The notes under the pieces: generated by a model | Databases searched by the model: none | The model's input: the letters and a program-made list of their open reading frames with translations, nothing else | What the model was told of the DNA's origin: nothing | Source: Promicromonospora sp042731755 | Lineage (GTDB): Bacteria; Actinomycetota; Actinomycetes; Actinomycetales; Cellulomonadaceae | Assembly: GCF_042731755.1 (NCBI RefSeq) | Contig: NZ_JBHWLR010000003.1 | Coordinates: 186,001 to 250,000 of the forward strand | DNA length: 64,000 nt | Direction of reading: 5' to 3' | Part shown: positions 16,095 to 26,134 of the stretch, in pieces | How the letters are laid out: each line of letters begins with the position of its first letter | How positions within the stretch are numbered: the first letter of the stretch is position 1 | Position numbers and translations under genes: made by a program

Positions 16095-16134
16095 CCGGCC
16101 GACCCGGTCTCCAGTCTTTCGGCGGCCGTCCGTC

Positions 16135-16173
16135 GCGAGAACCGGCCTCTCGGCAGGTCAGCGGCGGACGGCC
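16135..16173. terminator. Nested inverted repeats between convergent DUF3117 and methyltransferase genes
   Basis: GGCCGTCCG (16124-16132) pairs with CGGACGGCC (16165-16173), enclosing a smaller hairpin CGAGA/TCTCG (16136-16152). The outer arm runs into the 3' end of the methyltransferase gene. Suitable as a bidirectional terminator but unproven. Confidence 0.35.
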
Positions 16174-16730
16174 AGCAGCAGCCCGTCCCCGCTCGGCAGC
16201 ATGGCGGGCAGCACCCGCTCGTCGTTCCGCAACGTCCGGCCCACCTCCCGCACCACGGTGGTGAGCTCGTCGCGACGTGCGGGGTCCGCCACCCGGTCCC
16301 GCAGCAGCGCGCTGTCGACGGCGAGCACGCCGCCCGGGCGCAGCAGCCGCAGGGCCTCGTCCACGTACTCGGGGTACGCGAGCGGGTCGCTCGCCACGAG
16401 CACCAGGTCGTAGGCGCCGTCCGCCAGCCGGGGCAGCACGTCCCCGGGCCGTCCGGGGATGATCCGGGTGCGGTGCGGGGCCACGCCGTCCTCCACGAAC
16501 GCCGCCCGCGCGGCGCGCTGGTGCTCCACCTCGCGGTCGATGGTGGTGAGCTGGCCGTCCTGCGGCATGCCCCGCAGCAGCCAGAGCGCGGCCACCCCGG
16601 CCCCCGTGCCGACCTCGACGACGGCGTGCGCGTTGGTGGCGGCCGCGAGCACCCGCAGCACCGCCCCGACCCCGGGCAGCACGGCGGTGCAGCCCAGCTC
16701 CGAGGCGCGTTCGCGGGCGCGCAGCAGCAC
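16158..16730 (-). CDS. O-methyltransferase-like protein (Rv1220c-type), N terminus uncertain
   Basis: SAM-dependent methyltransferase fold: VVEVGTGAGVAALWLLRGM is motif I and LTTIDREVEHQRAARAAF motif II. The first Asp of the metal-binding DAD motif of COMT-like enzymes is replaced (LVASDP), as the family member may not use metal or may not be active. The GTG at 16730 is the first ordinary start, but the reading frame upstream continues as VAAWVYSEAFVPEDE, which matches the expected N terminus of this family. The only Shine-Dalgarno (GGAGG) there precedes an ATC codon at 16808; that would give ~216 residues. Divergent from sigE, as in M. tuberculosis. Confidence 0.85.
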   Translation of the reverse strand: MLLRARERASELGCTAVLPGVGAVLRVLAAATNAHAVVEVGTGAGVAALWLLRGMPQDGQLTTIDREVEHQRAARAAFVEDGVAPHRTRIIPGRPGDVLPRLADGAYDLVLVASDPLAYPEYVDEALRLLRPGGVLAVDSALLRDRVADPARRDELTTVVREVGRTLRNDERVLPAMLPSGDGLLLAVRR

Positions 16731-16870
16731 CTCGTCCTCGGGGACGAAGGCCTCGCTGTAGACCCAGGCCGCGACCCTGCCGTGGCCTGACGGCTCCGCT
16801 GTGCTGATGGCTTCCTCCGCTGAACCGGGCAGTTGTGTACATCACGTGCGGCGTCAGGGTACAGCCCGTG

Positions 16871-16896
16871 GGAACGCCTGGGCTTTGACGTACGTT
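16871..16896 (+). promoter_or_regulatory. ECF-type (SigE-like) promoter GGAAC-N18-GTT before sigE
   Basis: GGAAC (16871-16875, within GGGAAC) and GTT (16894-16896, within CGTT) are spaced by 18 nt, matching the promoter form recognised by SigE/SigH-group ECF factors. The predicted transcription start (~16903-16906) coincides with the sigE ATG. Autoregulation with a leaderless or near-leaderless mRNA is inferred. Confidence 0.6.
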
Positions 16897-16905
16897 GAGA
16901 GGACG

Positions 16906-17511
16906 ATGACTTCTGTGAGCACTCGCCCAGCAGCAGACGCGACCGCGCCGGTACCCTCCGGGGCCGGCGCCGCAGACCTGCCCTGGCAGCCGCCTACCTG
17001 GGAAGAGATCGTGCGCGAGCACTCCGCGCGCGTCTACCGGCTCGCCTACCGTCTGACCGGCAACAAGCAGGACGCCGAGGACCTGACGCAGGAGACCTTC
17101 ATCCGGGTGTTCCGTTCGCTGTCCAGCTATACGCCGGGCACGTTCGAGGGCTGGCTGCACCGCATCACCACCAACCTGTTCCTGGACCAGGCGCGCCGCA
17201 AGAAGCGCATCCGCATGGAGGCGATGGGTGACGACGACGGCCACGTCGCCGACACCGGCGACTTCGGCCGGCCGGAGCGCGGGTACGAGCACGCCAACCT
17301 CGACCAGGACGTCCAGCGCGCGCTCGACGCGCTGCGGCCGGAGTACCGCGCGGCCGTCGTGCTGTGCGACATCGAGGGCCTGAGCTACGAGGAGATCGCC
17401 GTGACTCTGGGCGTCAAGCTCGGCACCGTGCGCTCCCGGATCCACCGCGCCCGCGCCCAGCTCCGCGACGCGCTGGAGCACCTGGCGCCGACGCGCGGGG
17501 GCGTGCGATGA
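16906..17511 (+). CDS. sigE: ECF RNA polymerase sigma factor, SigE type
   Basis: 201 residues. Region 2 is seen in YRLAYRLTGNKQDAEDLTQETFIRVF with the -10 recognition area GTFEGWLHRITTNLFLD; region 4 in ALRPEYRAAVVLCDIEGLSYEEIAVTLGVKLGTVRSRIHRAR with its helix-turn-helix. ATG at 16906 is used; an upstream extension has no family support. The stop overlaps the anti-sigma start (ATGA), followed by htrA and tatB, the same order as Rv1221-Rv1224, where SigE governs the envelope-stress response. A SigE-like promoter directly precedes the gene. Confidence 0.95.
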   Translation: MTSVSTRPAADATAPVPSGAGAADLPWQPPTWEEIVREHSARVYRLAYRLTGNKQDAEDLTQETFIRVFRSLSSYTPGTFEGWLHRITTNLFLDQARRKKRIRMEAMGDDDGHVADTGDFGRPERGYEHANLDQDVQRALDALRPEYRAAVVLCDIEGLSYEEIAVTLGVKLGTVRSRIHRARAQLRDALEHLAPTRGGVR

Positions 17512-18446
17512 GCCACCTCGGTGACCTGGTCAGCGCTCTGGCTGACGGGCAGCTCTCGCCCGCGGAGACGGAGCGCGCGCTCTCCCACGTGACGATGTGC
17601 CGCCTGTGCGCCCGCGAGCTCGACACGGCGCGCGCCGCCCGGCGGGCGCTCTCGTCGGCCGCCGACGTGGTGCCCGACCCGGCCCTCACCGCCCGCCTGA
17701 TGGCGCTCCAGGCCAGCATCCCGTCCGCGGACGAGGACCCGCTGCGCCGACCGTTCCTGGGCCCGGACCCGCTGGCCGCGCCGGTGTGGCAGGCCTCGGG
17801 GTTCGGCGACTTCGACGGCCGGATCGACCGCCCCGCCCGGCGCCGCAGGACCGCCCGGATCACCGCGCTCGGTGTCGGCGGAGCCGGCGTGCTGGGCCTG
17901 GCACTCTTCACGCTCGGCGACATGCCCGTGGTGTCCCCGCAGCTCTCCGCGCAGACCAGCATGACGATGCTCGGCCGGACAGGGCCCGACGCCGCGGCCG
18001 CCGGCCAGGACGTGCTCGCGGAGCTCGACGTGGACCCCGCCCAGCTCACGCCCGCCGCGCTCGACTGGGCCGCGGACAACGGCTGGGTGGCGCCCACCGA
18101 CCTGCCCGACGGCTACACGGTCTCGGCCATGCGCCTCGTGGGCGAGCAGGGCCAGACGCTGGAGATCGACCTCACCGGGCCTTCGGGCCACGCCGTGGTG
18201 CGCGAGCGCGCCGGGCAGCTCGCCCAGGGCGGTACGACGGTCGGCGGCGTCCAGGTGCTGGCCACGGAGCCCGCCCACGTGGCGTGGCAGTCCGACGACA
18301 TGGTGGTCGACGTCGTCGCCGACGCGCCGGAGGAGGTACTGACCGAGCTCGTGGCGTCGTTCGGTGAGCATGGCTACGATGCCGGGGTCCTGCCCCGCAT
18401 CGCCCGCGGGTGGCACACCGTGACAGGAGCCATCGAAAGCCCATGA
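17508..18446 (+). CDS. rseA: Anti-sigma factor with zinc-binding (ZAS) domain, RseA type
   Basis: 312 residues, overlapping sigE by 4 nt. The N terminus carries HxxxCxxC (His27, Cys31, Cys34 in SHVTMCRLC), the zinc-associated anti-sigma motif that holds the sigma factor. One membrane helix lies at about 117-137 after an RRRRTAR positive cluster, so the first ~115 residues are cytoplasmic and the rest is outside. The external domain (~170 residues) is larger than in M. tuberculosis RseA (154 aa in total), perhaps a sensory or protease-regulated domain. The stop overlaps htrA by 4 nt. Confidence 0.9.
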   Translation: MSHLGDLVSALADGQLSPAETERALSHVTMCRLCARELDTARAARRALSSAADVVPDPALTARLMALQASIPSADEDPLRRPFLGPDPLAAPVWQASGFGDFDGRIDRPARRRRTARITALGVGGAGVLGLALFTLGDMPVVSPQLSAQTSMTMLGRTGPDAAAAGQDVLAELDVDPAQLTPAALDWAADNGWVAPTDLPDGYTVSAMRLVGEQGQTLEIDLTGPSGHAVVRERAGQLAQGGTTVGGVQVLATEPAHVAWQSDDMVVDVVADAPEEVLTELVASFGEHGYDAGVLPRIARGWHTVTGAIESP

Positions 18447-19939
18447 CCGACGAGAACCCGTTCGCGCCTCCCACACCGCGCGCAGCAGTGCCCCCCGCGA
18501 ACGAGCCGACGCCGGTCGCGGGGCGCACGCCCGAACCCGCGCCCACGGGGACGCCGGCAGAGCAGCCGGCCGCCGAGCGCCCGACGGAGCAGCTCCCGGC
18601 CCCGCAGGCCCCCGCGCCCGTCCCGGCCCCGCCGGCCCCGGGACAGCCGGCCCAGGCCCAGCCGACCCAGCAGCTCCCGGCGACGGGTTACCTGACCACG
18701 ATCCCCGCGCCGTCGGCCGCCGACCAGGACGAGCACGCGCCGCACGCGGGGACCGACCCGCACGGCACGGCGCCCCACGGCACAGAGCCCCACGGCACCA
18801 CCCCGTACGGCACCGCGCAGCCGCCCCGGTCGCGCCGGAGCCGGCTCGGCGCGGGCGCGGTGTCCGCCGTCGTGCTGCTGGGCCTGCTCGCCGGTGCCGG
18901 CGGCGGCGTCGGCGCCTACGCGCTGCTGGACGCCCGCGGGACGGCGCGCCCGGCCGACGCCGCGCTGCCCCAGCCCGCCGCCGGCACCACCCACGTGGAC
19001 CGCCCGGAGGGCTCGGTGGCCGCGATCGCCGCCGCCGCGCTGCCGAGCGTGGTCTCGATCGAGGTGCGCGCCCAGCAGGGCGTGGCCACCGGGTCGGGCA
19101 TGATCCTGAAGTCCGAGGGCTACATCCTCACGAACAACCACGTGGTCGCCGAGGCGGCCTCGGGGGCGGACGTGACGGTCACCTTCTCGGACGGCCACGA
19201 GCAGCCCGCCAAGCTGGTGGGGGCCACGCCGGACTACGACCTCGCCGTCATCAAGGTCGAGGAGACGGGGCTGGAGCCGCTCGTGCTGGGCGACTCCGAC
19301 GACGTCGTGGTCGGCGACTCGGTGCTCGCCGTGGGCTCGCCGCTGGGCCTGGAGGCCACGGTGACCACCGGCATCGTCAGCGCGCTGCACCGCCCCGTCA
19401 AGGCGGGGGAGTCCGCGGAGGCGGCGTTCATCGACGCCATCCAGACCGACGCCGCGATCAACCCCGGCAACTCCGGCGGCCCGCTCGTCAACTCGGCGGG
19501 CGAGGTGATCGGCATCAACTCGGCCATCGCGCAGGGGCCGGGCACCACCACGGCCACCGGCAACATCGGCCTCGGGTTCGCCATCCCGTCCAACCAGGCG
19601 CGGCACACGGCCGAGCAGCTCATCGAGACGGGCACGGCGACGTTCCCGATCATCGGCGTGCTGCTGGACCCCAGCTACCAGGGCGAGGGCGTCCAGGTGT
19701 CGCAGGAGGCCCAGCAGGGCACGCCCGCGGTGACGCCGGACGGCCCCGCCGACCAGGCGGGCATCAAGCCCGGCGACGTGATCCTCGCGGTCGACGGCCG
19801 CCCCGTGTCGGTCGCCGACGAGCTCATCGTCGCGATCCGCGCCAAGGCGCCCGGCGACCCGGTGACGCTCCAGGTGCGCTCCGGGAACGACGAGCGCGAG
19901 GTCCGCGTGGTGCTCGAAGAGCGGTCGAGCGGCCAGTGA
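18443..19939 (+). CDS. htrA: HtrA/DegP-type membrane-anchored serine protease with PDZ domain
   Basis: 498 residues. A Pro/Ala-rich cytoplasmic region (1-130) includes repeated HGT..PHGT motifs; one helix lies at ~137-160. The trypsin-like domain has the catalytic triad His233 (TNNHVV), Asp266 (DYDLAVIKV) and Ser344 (GNSGGPLV). The PDZ domain (~395-485) contains GPADQAGIKPGDVILAVDGR. It acts outside the membrane in degrading or refolding damaged proteins. ATG overlaps the anti-sigma stop (ATGA), and a link to SigE-controlled envelope stress follows from the operon. Confidence 0.94.
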   Translation: MTDENPFAPPTPRAAVPPANEPTPVAGRTPEPAPTGTPAEQPAAERPTEQLPAPQAPAPVPAPPAPGQPAQAQPTQQLPATGYLTTIPAPSAADQDEHAPHAGTDPHGTAPHGTEPHGTTPYGTAQPPRSRRSRLGAGAVSAVVLLGLLAGAGGGVGAYALLDARGTARPADAALPQPAAGTTHVDRPEGSVAAIAAAALPSVVSIEVRAQQGVATGSGMILKSEGYILTNNHVVAEAASGADVTVTFSDGHEQPAKLVGATPDYDLAVIKVEETGLEPLVLGDSDDVVVGDSVLAVGSPLGLEATVTTGIVSALHRPVKAGESAEAAFIDAIQTDAAINPGNSGGPLVNSAGEVIGINSAIAQGPGTTTATGNIGLGFAIPSNQARHTAEQLIETGTATFPIIGVLLDPSYQGEGVQVSQEAQQGTPAVTPDGPADQAGIKPGDVILAVDGRPVSVADELIVAIRAKAPGDPVTLQVRSGNDEREVRVVLEERSSGQ

Positions 19940-19982
19940 ACGGGATTCATCGGGCGTTCTCCGGGCCGTCCCGCGACGCGAG

Positions 19983-19988
19983 TAGGCT
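19983..19988 (+). promoter_or_regulatory. -10 element TAGGCT, leaderless tatB
   Basis: TAGGCT is followed by six bases (CTGACC) and the tatB GTG at 19995. No Shine-Dalgarno is seen. Confidence 0.5.
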
Positions 19989-19994
19989 CTGACC

Positions 19995-20381
19995 GTGTTC
20001 GGTATCAACGGCTGGGAGTTCGTGATCATCCTGGTGGTCGCGATGCTCGTGATCGGCCCGGAGCGTCTGCCCACCTACGCGGAGCAGCTCGGCGCCCTCG
20101 TGCGCCGGGGTCGCGACCTGCTCCAGAACGCCAAGGCCCGCGTCGACGACGAGCTCGGGCCGGAGTTCAGCGACGTCGACTGGTCCAAGCTCGACCCGCG
20201 CCAGTACGACCCGCGCAGGATCGTGCGGGACGCGCTGATGGACGACAGCCCGTCCGACTACTCCCGGTCCGCCGCCGCGCGGGCCGCGGACGGGGTGGCG
20301 GCACGGAACGGCATGTCAGCGACGTCGGCCGGACCGGCCGCGGAACCCGGGAAGGCGCCGTACGACGACGAAGCGACCTGA
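19995..20381 (+). CDS. tatB: Sec-independent translocase protein TatB
   Basis: 128 residues. The N-terminal membrane helix FGINGWEFVIILVVAMLVIG is followed by the conserved GPERLP hinge and an amphipathic helix (YAEQLGALVRRGRDLLQNAKARVDDELG), the TatA/B architecture; the longer, charged tail favours TatB. It forms the TatBC substrate receptor for folded exported proteins. GTG start at 19995 comes 6 nt after a -10 box, so it may be transcribed independently of htrA. Confidence 0.93.
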   Translation: MFGINGWEFVIILVVAMLVIGPERLPTYAEQLGALVRRGRDLLQNAKARVDDELGPEFSDVDWSKLDPRQYDPRRIVRDALMDDSPSDYSRSAAARAADGVAARNGMSATSAGPAAEPGKAPYDDEAT

Positions 20382-20408
20382 GGATTCGGTGAGGACGCAC
20401 AGACCTGC

Positions 20409-20414
20409 CAGAAT
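20409..20414 (+). promoter_or_regulatory. -10-like CAGAAT before trpS, possible leaderless start
   Basis: CAGAAT lies 7 nt before ATG 20422, with TTCGGT 18 nt upstream as a poor -35. An ATG at 20413 overlaps the element, which argues for 20422 as the start. Confidence 0.3.
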
Positions 20415-20421
20415 GTTGGGC

Positions 20422-21495
20422 ATGTCGTCCCACACCCCGACCGCGCCGGACACCGCTGCCGTGGCCGATCTGCCCACCCGGAAGCGCATCTTCTCCGGGA
20501 TGCAGCCGACCGACGGCTCGCTCCACCTGGGGAACTACATCGGTGCCCTGTCCCAGTGGATCGCGCTGCAGGACTCCTACGACGCGCTCTACTGCGTCGT
20601 CGACCTGCACGCGCTGACGGTCAGCCCCGACCCGGAGCTGCTGCGCGAGCGCACCCGGCGCACCGCGGCGCAGTACCTGGCCGGCGGCATCGACCCGGAG
20701 CGGTCCATCCTCTTCGTGCAGTCGCACGTGGCGGCGCACGCCGAGCTGGCGTGGCTGCTGAGCTGCCAGACCGGGTTCGGCGAGGCCGGCCGGATGACGC
20801 AGTTCAAGGACAAGTCCGCGAAGCAGGGCAGCGAGGGCACCACGGTCGGGCTCTTCACCTACCCCGTGCTGATGGCGGCCGACATCCTCCTGTACGACGC
20901 CGGTCTGGTCCCCGTGGGCGAGGACCAGCGCCAGCACCTGGAGCTCACGCGCGACCTCGCGGAGCGGCTGAACACCCGCTTCGGCGCGGGTACCGCCGTC
21001 GTGCCGGACACGCACATCGTCAAGGCCGTGGCGAAGATCCAGGACCTGCAGGACCCCAGCGCCAAGATGAGCAAGTCCAGCACGGGCGGCAAGGGCGTCG
21101 TCTGGCTGCTGGAGGACCCCAAGAAGGCGGTCAAGGCCATCAAGTCGGCCGTGACCGACGCCGACGAGTCCTACGGCGTGCGCTTCGACCCGGCCGAGAA
21201 GCCGGGCATCTCGAACCTGCTGACGATCTTCTCGGCCGTGACCGGCCGCGACATCGACGCGATCGCCAAGGAGTACGACGGCCGCGGCTACGGCTACCTC
21301 AAGGTGGACCTGGCCGACGCCGTCGTCGCGTTCCTCGAGCCGTTCCAGGCCCGGGCCGAGACGTACCTCGCGGACCCCGCGCAGCTCGACAAGGTGCTGG
21401 CCGACGGCGCCGACCGGGCCCGCGCGATCGCCCGCCCGGTGCTGGACCGGATGTACGAACGGTTCGGGCTGCTGCCCGCGCGAGGCGAACGGTGA
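20422..21495 (+). CDS. trpS: Tryptophan--tRNA ligase
   Basis: Class I aminoacyl-tRNA synthetase charging tRNA-Trp. The HIGH-equivalent is in FSGMQPTDGSLHLGNYIGAL and the KMSKS loop is KMSKSS, about residue 217 onward. About 357 residues, close to the usual ~335-340. Start codon choice: ATG 20422 (MSSHTPTAP) is taken; ATG 20413 or 20389 would add residues without family support. The stop overlaps the start of the next gene (GTGA), so the two are translationally coupled. Confidence 0.96.
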   Translation: MSSHTPTAPDTAAVADLPTRKRIFSGMQPTDGSLHLGNYIGALSQWIALQDSYDALYCVVDLHALTVSPDPELLRERTRRTAAQYLAGGIDPERSILFVQSHVAAHAELAWLLSCQTGFGEAGRMTQFKDKSAKQGSEGTTVGLFTYPVLMAADILLYDAGLVPVGEDQRQHLELTRDLAERLNTRFGAGTAVVPDTHIVKAVAKIQDLQDPSAKMSKSSTGGKGVVWLLEDPKKAVKAIKSAVTDADESYGVRFDPAEKPGISNLLTIFSAVTGRDIDAIAKEYDGRGYGYLKVDLADAVVAFLEPFQARAETYLADPAQLDKVLADGADRARAIARPVLDRMYERFGLLPARGER

Positions 21496-22031
21496 ACCTC
21501 CCCGAGCGCGGACCGGGCCAGGTCCGCATCGGGATCGCGATCGAGATCCCGGAGCCCTACGCCGCGCAGCTCAGCGCGGCGCGGGTGGCTGCCGACGACC
21601 CGCTCGCGAACTTCATCCCTCCGCACATCACGCTGCTGGGACCCACCCTGCTCGACGCCGGGCGGCTCGCCGAGGCACGGGAGCACCTGGCCGCCGTGGC
21701 TGCCGCCGCTGCGCCGTTCACCGTGCGGCTGCGCGGCACGGCCACCTTCCGGCCCATCTCGCCGGTGGTGTTCGTGTCGCTGGCGCAGGGCATCTCCGAG
21801 TGCGAGCGGCTCGAGGCGAGCGTGCGCACGGGGATCCTGGACGGCGAGCTGCGGTTCAACTACCACCCGCACGTCACCATCGCGCACGAGGTGCCGGACG
21901 CCGACCTCGACAAGGCGTTCGAGGCGATGGCGGACTACTCCGCGGACTTCGACGTCGACCGGTTCTACCAGTACGAGCACGGTGACGACGGGATCTGGCG
22001 ACCACAGGCGGCGTTCCCCCTCGGCGTCTAG
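21492..22031 (+). CDS. 2H phosphoesterase / 2'-5' RNA ligase-like protein
   Basis: 179 residues with two HxT motifs of the 2H superfamily: HIT in IPPHITLLGP and HVT in YHPHVTIAHE. These histidines form the cyclic-phosphodiesterase or RNA-ligase active site. The natural substrate is not known; RNA 2',3'-cyclic phosphate ends are typical. GTG overlaps the trpS TGA by 2-3 nt, a strong hint of coexpression with the synthetase and possibly of tRNA-linked function (inference). Confidence 0.88.
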   Translation: MNLPERGPGQVRIGIAIEIPEPYAAQLSAARVAADDPLANFIPPHITLLGPTLLDAGRLAEAREHLAAVAAAAAPFTVRLRGTATFRPISPVVFVSLAQGISECERLEASVRTGILDGELRFNYHPHVTIAHEVPDADLDKAFEAMADYSADFDVDRFYQYEHGDDGIWRPQAAFPLGV

Positions 22032-22034
22032 TCT
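22029..22034 (+). promoter_or_regulatory. -10 element TAGTCT, leaderless yihY-type gene
   Basis: TAGTCT, containing the upstream gene's TAG stop, is followed by 7 nt and the ATG at 22042. The same arrangement is seen before the LOG gene. Confidence 0.45.
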
Positions 22035-22041
22035 CGTCGCG

Positions 22042-22971
22042 ATGAGGCGGCTGATCGAGTGGGGGCAGGCGCTCTGGGCGCGCTGGGAGGCGACCCGTCC
22101 GGGCCGGGCACTGACCCGGTTCAACACGGCGAACGGCGCCGTGCTCAGCGGGGGCATGGCCTACGCCGCCCTGTTCTCGCTGTTCGCGGCCCTCGCGATC
22201 GGCTACACCGTGTTCGTGCGCGTGCTCGGCGGGGACGCCGACCTGCGGGACGCGGTGCTGGACCAGATCGACACGTGGATCCCGGGGCTGGTGGACACCG
22301 GCAGCGGCGGGGTGCTGTCGCCGAACGACCTCGTGATCTCCACCGGCCTGAGCTGGACCTCGGCCGTGGCGGCGCTGGTGCTGCTGTGGTCCGCCACCAA
22401 CTTCATGGGCGCCCTGCGCACGTCGGTCCGGGCGATGTTCGCGGAGATCGACGGCCACGGGAACCCGGTGACCGACCGCCTGCGGCAGCTCTTCGGGTTC
22501 GTGCTGCTCGGCGTCGGCGTGCTCGTCACGGCGGCGGCCAGCGTGGCGGTCTCGGCGGCGGTGCCCTGGACGCTGGAGAGCCTCGGCCTGGACGGGGGCG
22601 CGGTGTCCTTCGCGGTACGTGTCGGCGGCGCCCTGGTGACCCTGGCGCTGGACGCGGTCGTCGTGGCCGCCGTGGTCCGGTACGTGGGCGGCGTGCGGAC
22701 GGCCTGGCGGGACCTGCTGTACGGCTCGCTCGCGGTCGGCGTCGTCGCCGGTGCGCTGCGCTACCTCGGCACCGAGGTGATCTCGGGTGCCGCCGCCCGC
22801 AACGCCCTGCTGGCGTCGTTCGCGGTGGTGGTGACCATCCTGGTGCTGGTCAACCTGCTGGCCCGGGTCCTGCTCATGGCCTGCGCCTGGATGGCCGACC
22901 CGCCTGCCGCACACGACCCGCCTGCCGCACACGACCCGACCGCCGAGGACGACGAGAACGGGGCGGCATAG
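22042..22971 (+). CDS. YihY/BrkB-family inner membrane protein
   Basis: 309 residues with about six hydrophobic segments. The conserved YihY features are seen: an N-terminal amphipathic region, GGMAYAALFSLFAALAIGY (first helix), LLWSATNFMGALRTSVRAMF and LRYLGTEVISGAAARNALLASF. The function is not settled; it was once misnamed RNase BN. The C-terminal tail has a DNA direct repeat (two 18-bp copies of GACCCGCCTGCCGCACAC at 22907-22942) giving DPPAAHDPPAAHDP. The final codons form the left arm of the terminator shared with sdhB. Confidence 0.9.
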   Translation: MRRLIEWGQALWARWEATRPGRALTRFNTANGAVLSGGMAYAALFSLFAALAIGYTVFVRVLGGDADLRDAVLDQIDTWIPGLVDTGSGGVLSPNDLVISTGLSWTSAVAALVLLWSATNFMGALRTSVRAMFAEIDGHGNPVTDRLRQLFGFVLLGVGVLVTAAASVAVSAAVPWTLESLGLDGGAVSFAVRVGGALVTLALDAVVVAAVVRYVGGVRTAWRDLLYGSLAVGVVAGALRYLGTEVISGAAARNALLASFAVVVTILVLVNLLARVLLMACAWMADPPAAHDPPAAHDPTAEDDENGAA

Positions 22972-22996
22972 GACCTCGTCCCGTGCCGCCCCGTTC
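22956..22996. terminator. Bidirectional terminator between yihY-type gene and sdhB
   Basis: GAACGGGGCGGCA (22956-22968) pairs perfectly with TGCCGCCCCGTTC (22984-22996), loop 15 nt. The left arm encodes the last residues NGAA of the membrane protein. It lies between convergent genes. Confidence 0.7.
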
Positions 22997-23007
22997 TCCC
23001 CGAAGGA

Positions 23008-23768
23008 TCAGAACGCGCGAGTGATCATCGCGCGCTTGACCTCCTGGATCGCCTTCGTCACCTCGATGCCACGGGGGCACGCCTCGGTGCAGTTGAAGGT
23101 CGTGCGGCAGCGCCACACGCCCTCCTTGTCGTTGAGGATCTCCAGGCGCTGCGTGCCACCCTCGTCACGGCTGTCGAAGATGAAGCGGTGCGCGTTCACG
23201 ATCGCGGCCGGGCCGAAGTACTGGCCGTCCGTCCAGAACACCGGGCAGGACGACGTGCACGCGGCGCACAGGATGCACTTGGTGGTGTCGTCGAACTTCG
23301 CGCGGTCCTCGGGGGACTGGTAGCGCTCCTTGGAGGGCTCGTTCCCGGAGGTGATGAGGAACGGCATGATCTCGCGGTAGGAGGCGAAGAACGGCTCCAT
23401 GTCGACCACGAGGTCCTTGACCACGGGCAGGCCCTTGATGGGCTCGACCGTGATCGGCTTGTCCGGGTTGACGTCCTTCAGGAGCGTCTTGCAGGCCAGG
23501 CGGTTACGACCGTTGATCCGCATCGCGTCCGAGCCGCAGACCCCGTGCGCACAGGAGCGGCGGAACGTGAGCGAGCCGTCCTCGTCCCACTTGATCTTGT
23601 GCAGGGCGTCGAGGATGCGGTCGGTCCCGTGCGCCTCGACGGTGAAGTCCTGCCAGGTGGCCTCTTCGGACACCTCGGGGTTGAACCGCCGGATGCGCAG
23701 CGTGACCGTGAACGAGGGGATCTCGCCCGCGGCGGGAGTCGGGGTGGCGGCTTCGAGTGTGGCAGTCA

Positions 23769-23769
<1 letters not shown>
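23008..23769 (-). CDS. sdhB: Succinate dehydrogenase iron-sulfur subunit
   Basis: 253 residues; passes electrons from the FAD of SdhA through three Fe-S clusters to quinone at the membrane anchor. 2Fe-2S ligands are in RSCAHGVCGSDAM and RLACKTL; 4Fe-4S and 3Fe-4S ligands in CILCAACTSSCP and TTFNCTEACPRGI. ATG overlaps the sdhA stop by one base (TGATG). Last gene of sdhCDAB, ended by the hairpin above. Confidence 0.97.
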
Positions 23770-25601
<1,832 letters not shown>

Positions 25602-25669
25602 CGGGCTCGATGCCTCCTGCTATGAGGTTCGGAGTGTGGGGCTGGGGGTGTGCCGGTGGTGCGGGAGCG

Positions 25670-26134
25670 CTAGGCCGTGCAGAAGGAGGCGAGCAGCTCT
25701 GCGGGGGCGTCCGGCGGGCACGGGTCGAACGTGAAGATCACGAGGGTGCCGAGCACGACCACGACGGTGAACGCCAGGAGCAGCAGGCCCTTGAGGATGC
25801 CGCGCGTCAGGTCCCGCGTCGCGTAGTCGTTGATGATGGTGCGCACGCCGTTGGTGCCGTGGATCATCGCGAGCCACAGCATGAGGAGGTCCCAGACCTG
25901 CCACAGCGGGCTCGCCCACTTGCCGGCCACGAAGCCGAAGTCGATGGCGTGCACGCCGTCGCCGACCATCAGGTTCACGAACAGGTGGCCGAAGATGAGG
26001 ACGATCAGCACCACGCCGGACGCGCGCATGAAGACCCAGGAGTACAGCTCGTAGTTGCCGCGCGTCGTCTTGCGGCGCACGTACGGGGAGCGGGGGGAGT
26101 CGATCTTGGCCACCGCAGCGGTTCCGTGTGCCAT
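25670..26134 (-). CDS. sdhD: Succinate dehydrogenase hydrophobic membrane anchor subunit
   Basis: 154 residues with three membrane helices (ASGVVLIVLIFGHLFVNLMV; WDLLMLWLAMIHGTNGVRTI; LKGLLLLAFTVVVVLGTLVIF). Conserved histidines in GHLFVNL and AMIHGTNG suit haem b/quinone binding. ATG at 26134 overlaps the sdhC TGA by one base. Anchors SdhAB to the membrane together with SdhC. Confidence 0.93.
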   Translation of the reverse strand: MAHGTAAVAKIDSPRSPYVRRKTTRGNYELYSWVFMRASGVVLIVLIFGHLFVNLMVGDGVHAIDFGFVAGKWASPLWQVWDLLMLWLAMIHGTNGVRTIINDYATRDLTRGILKGLLLLAFTVVVVLGTLVIFTFDPCPPDAPAELLASFCTA

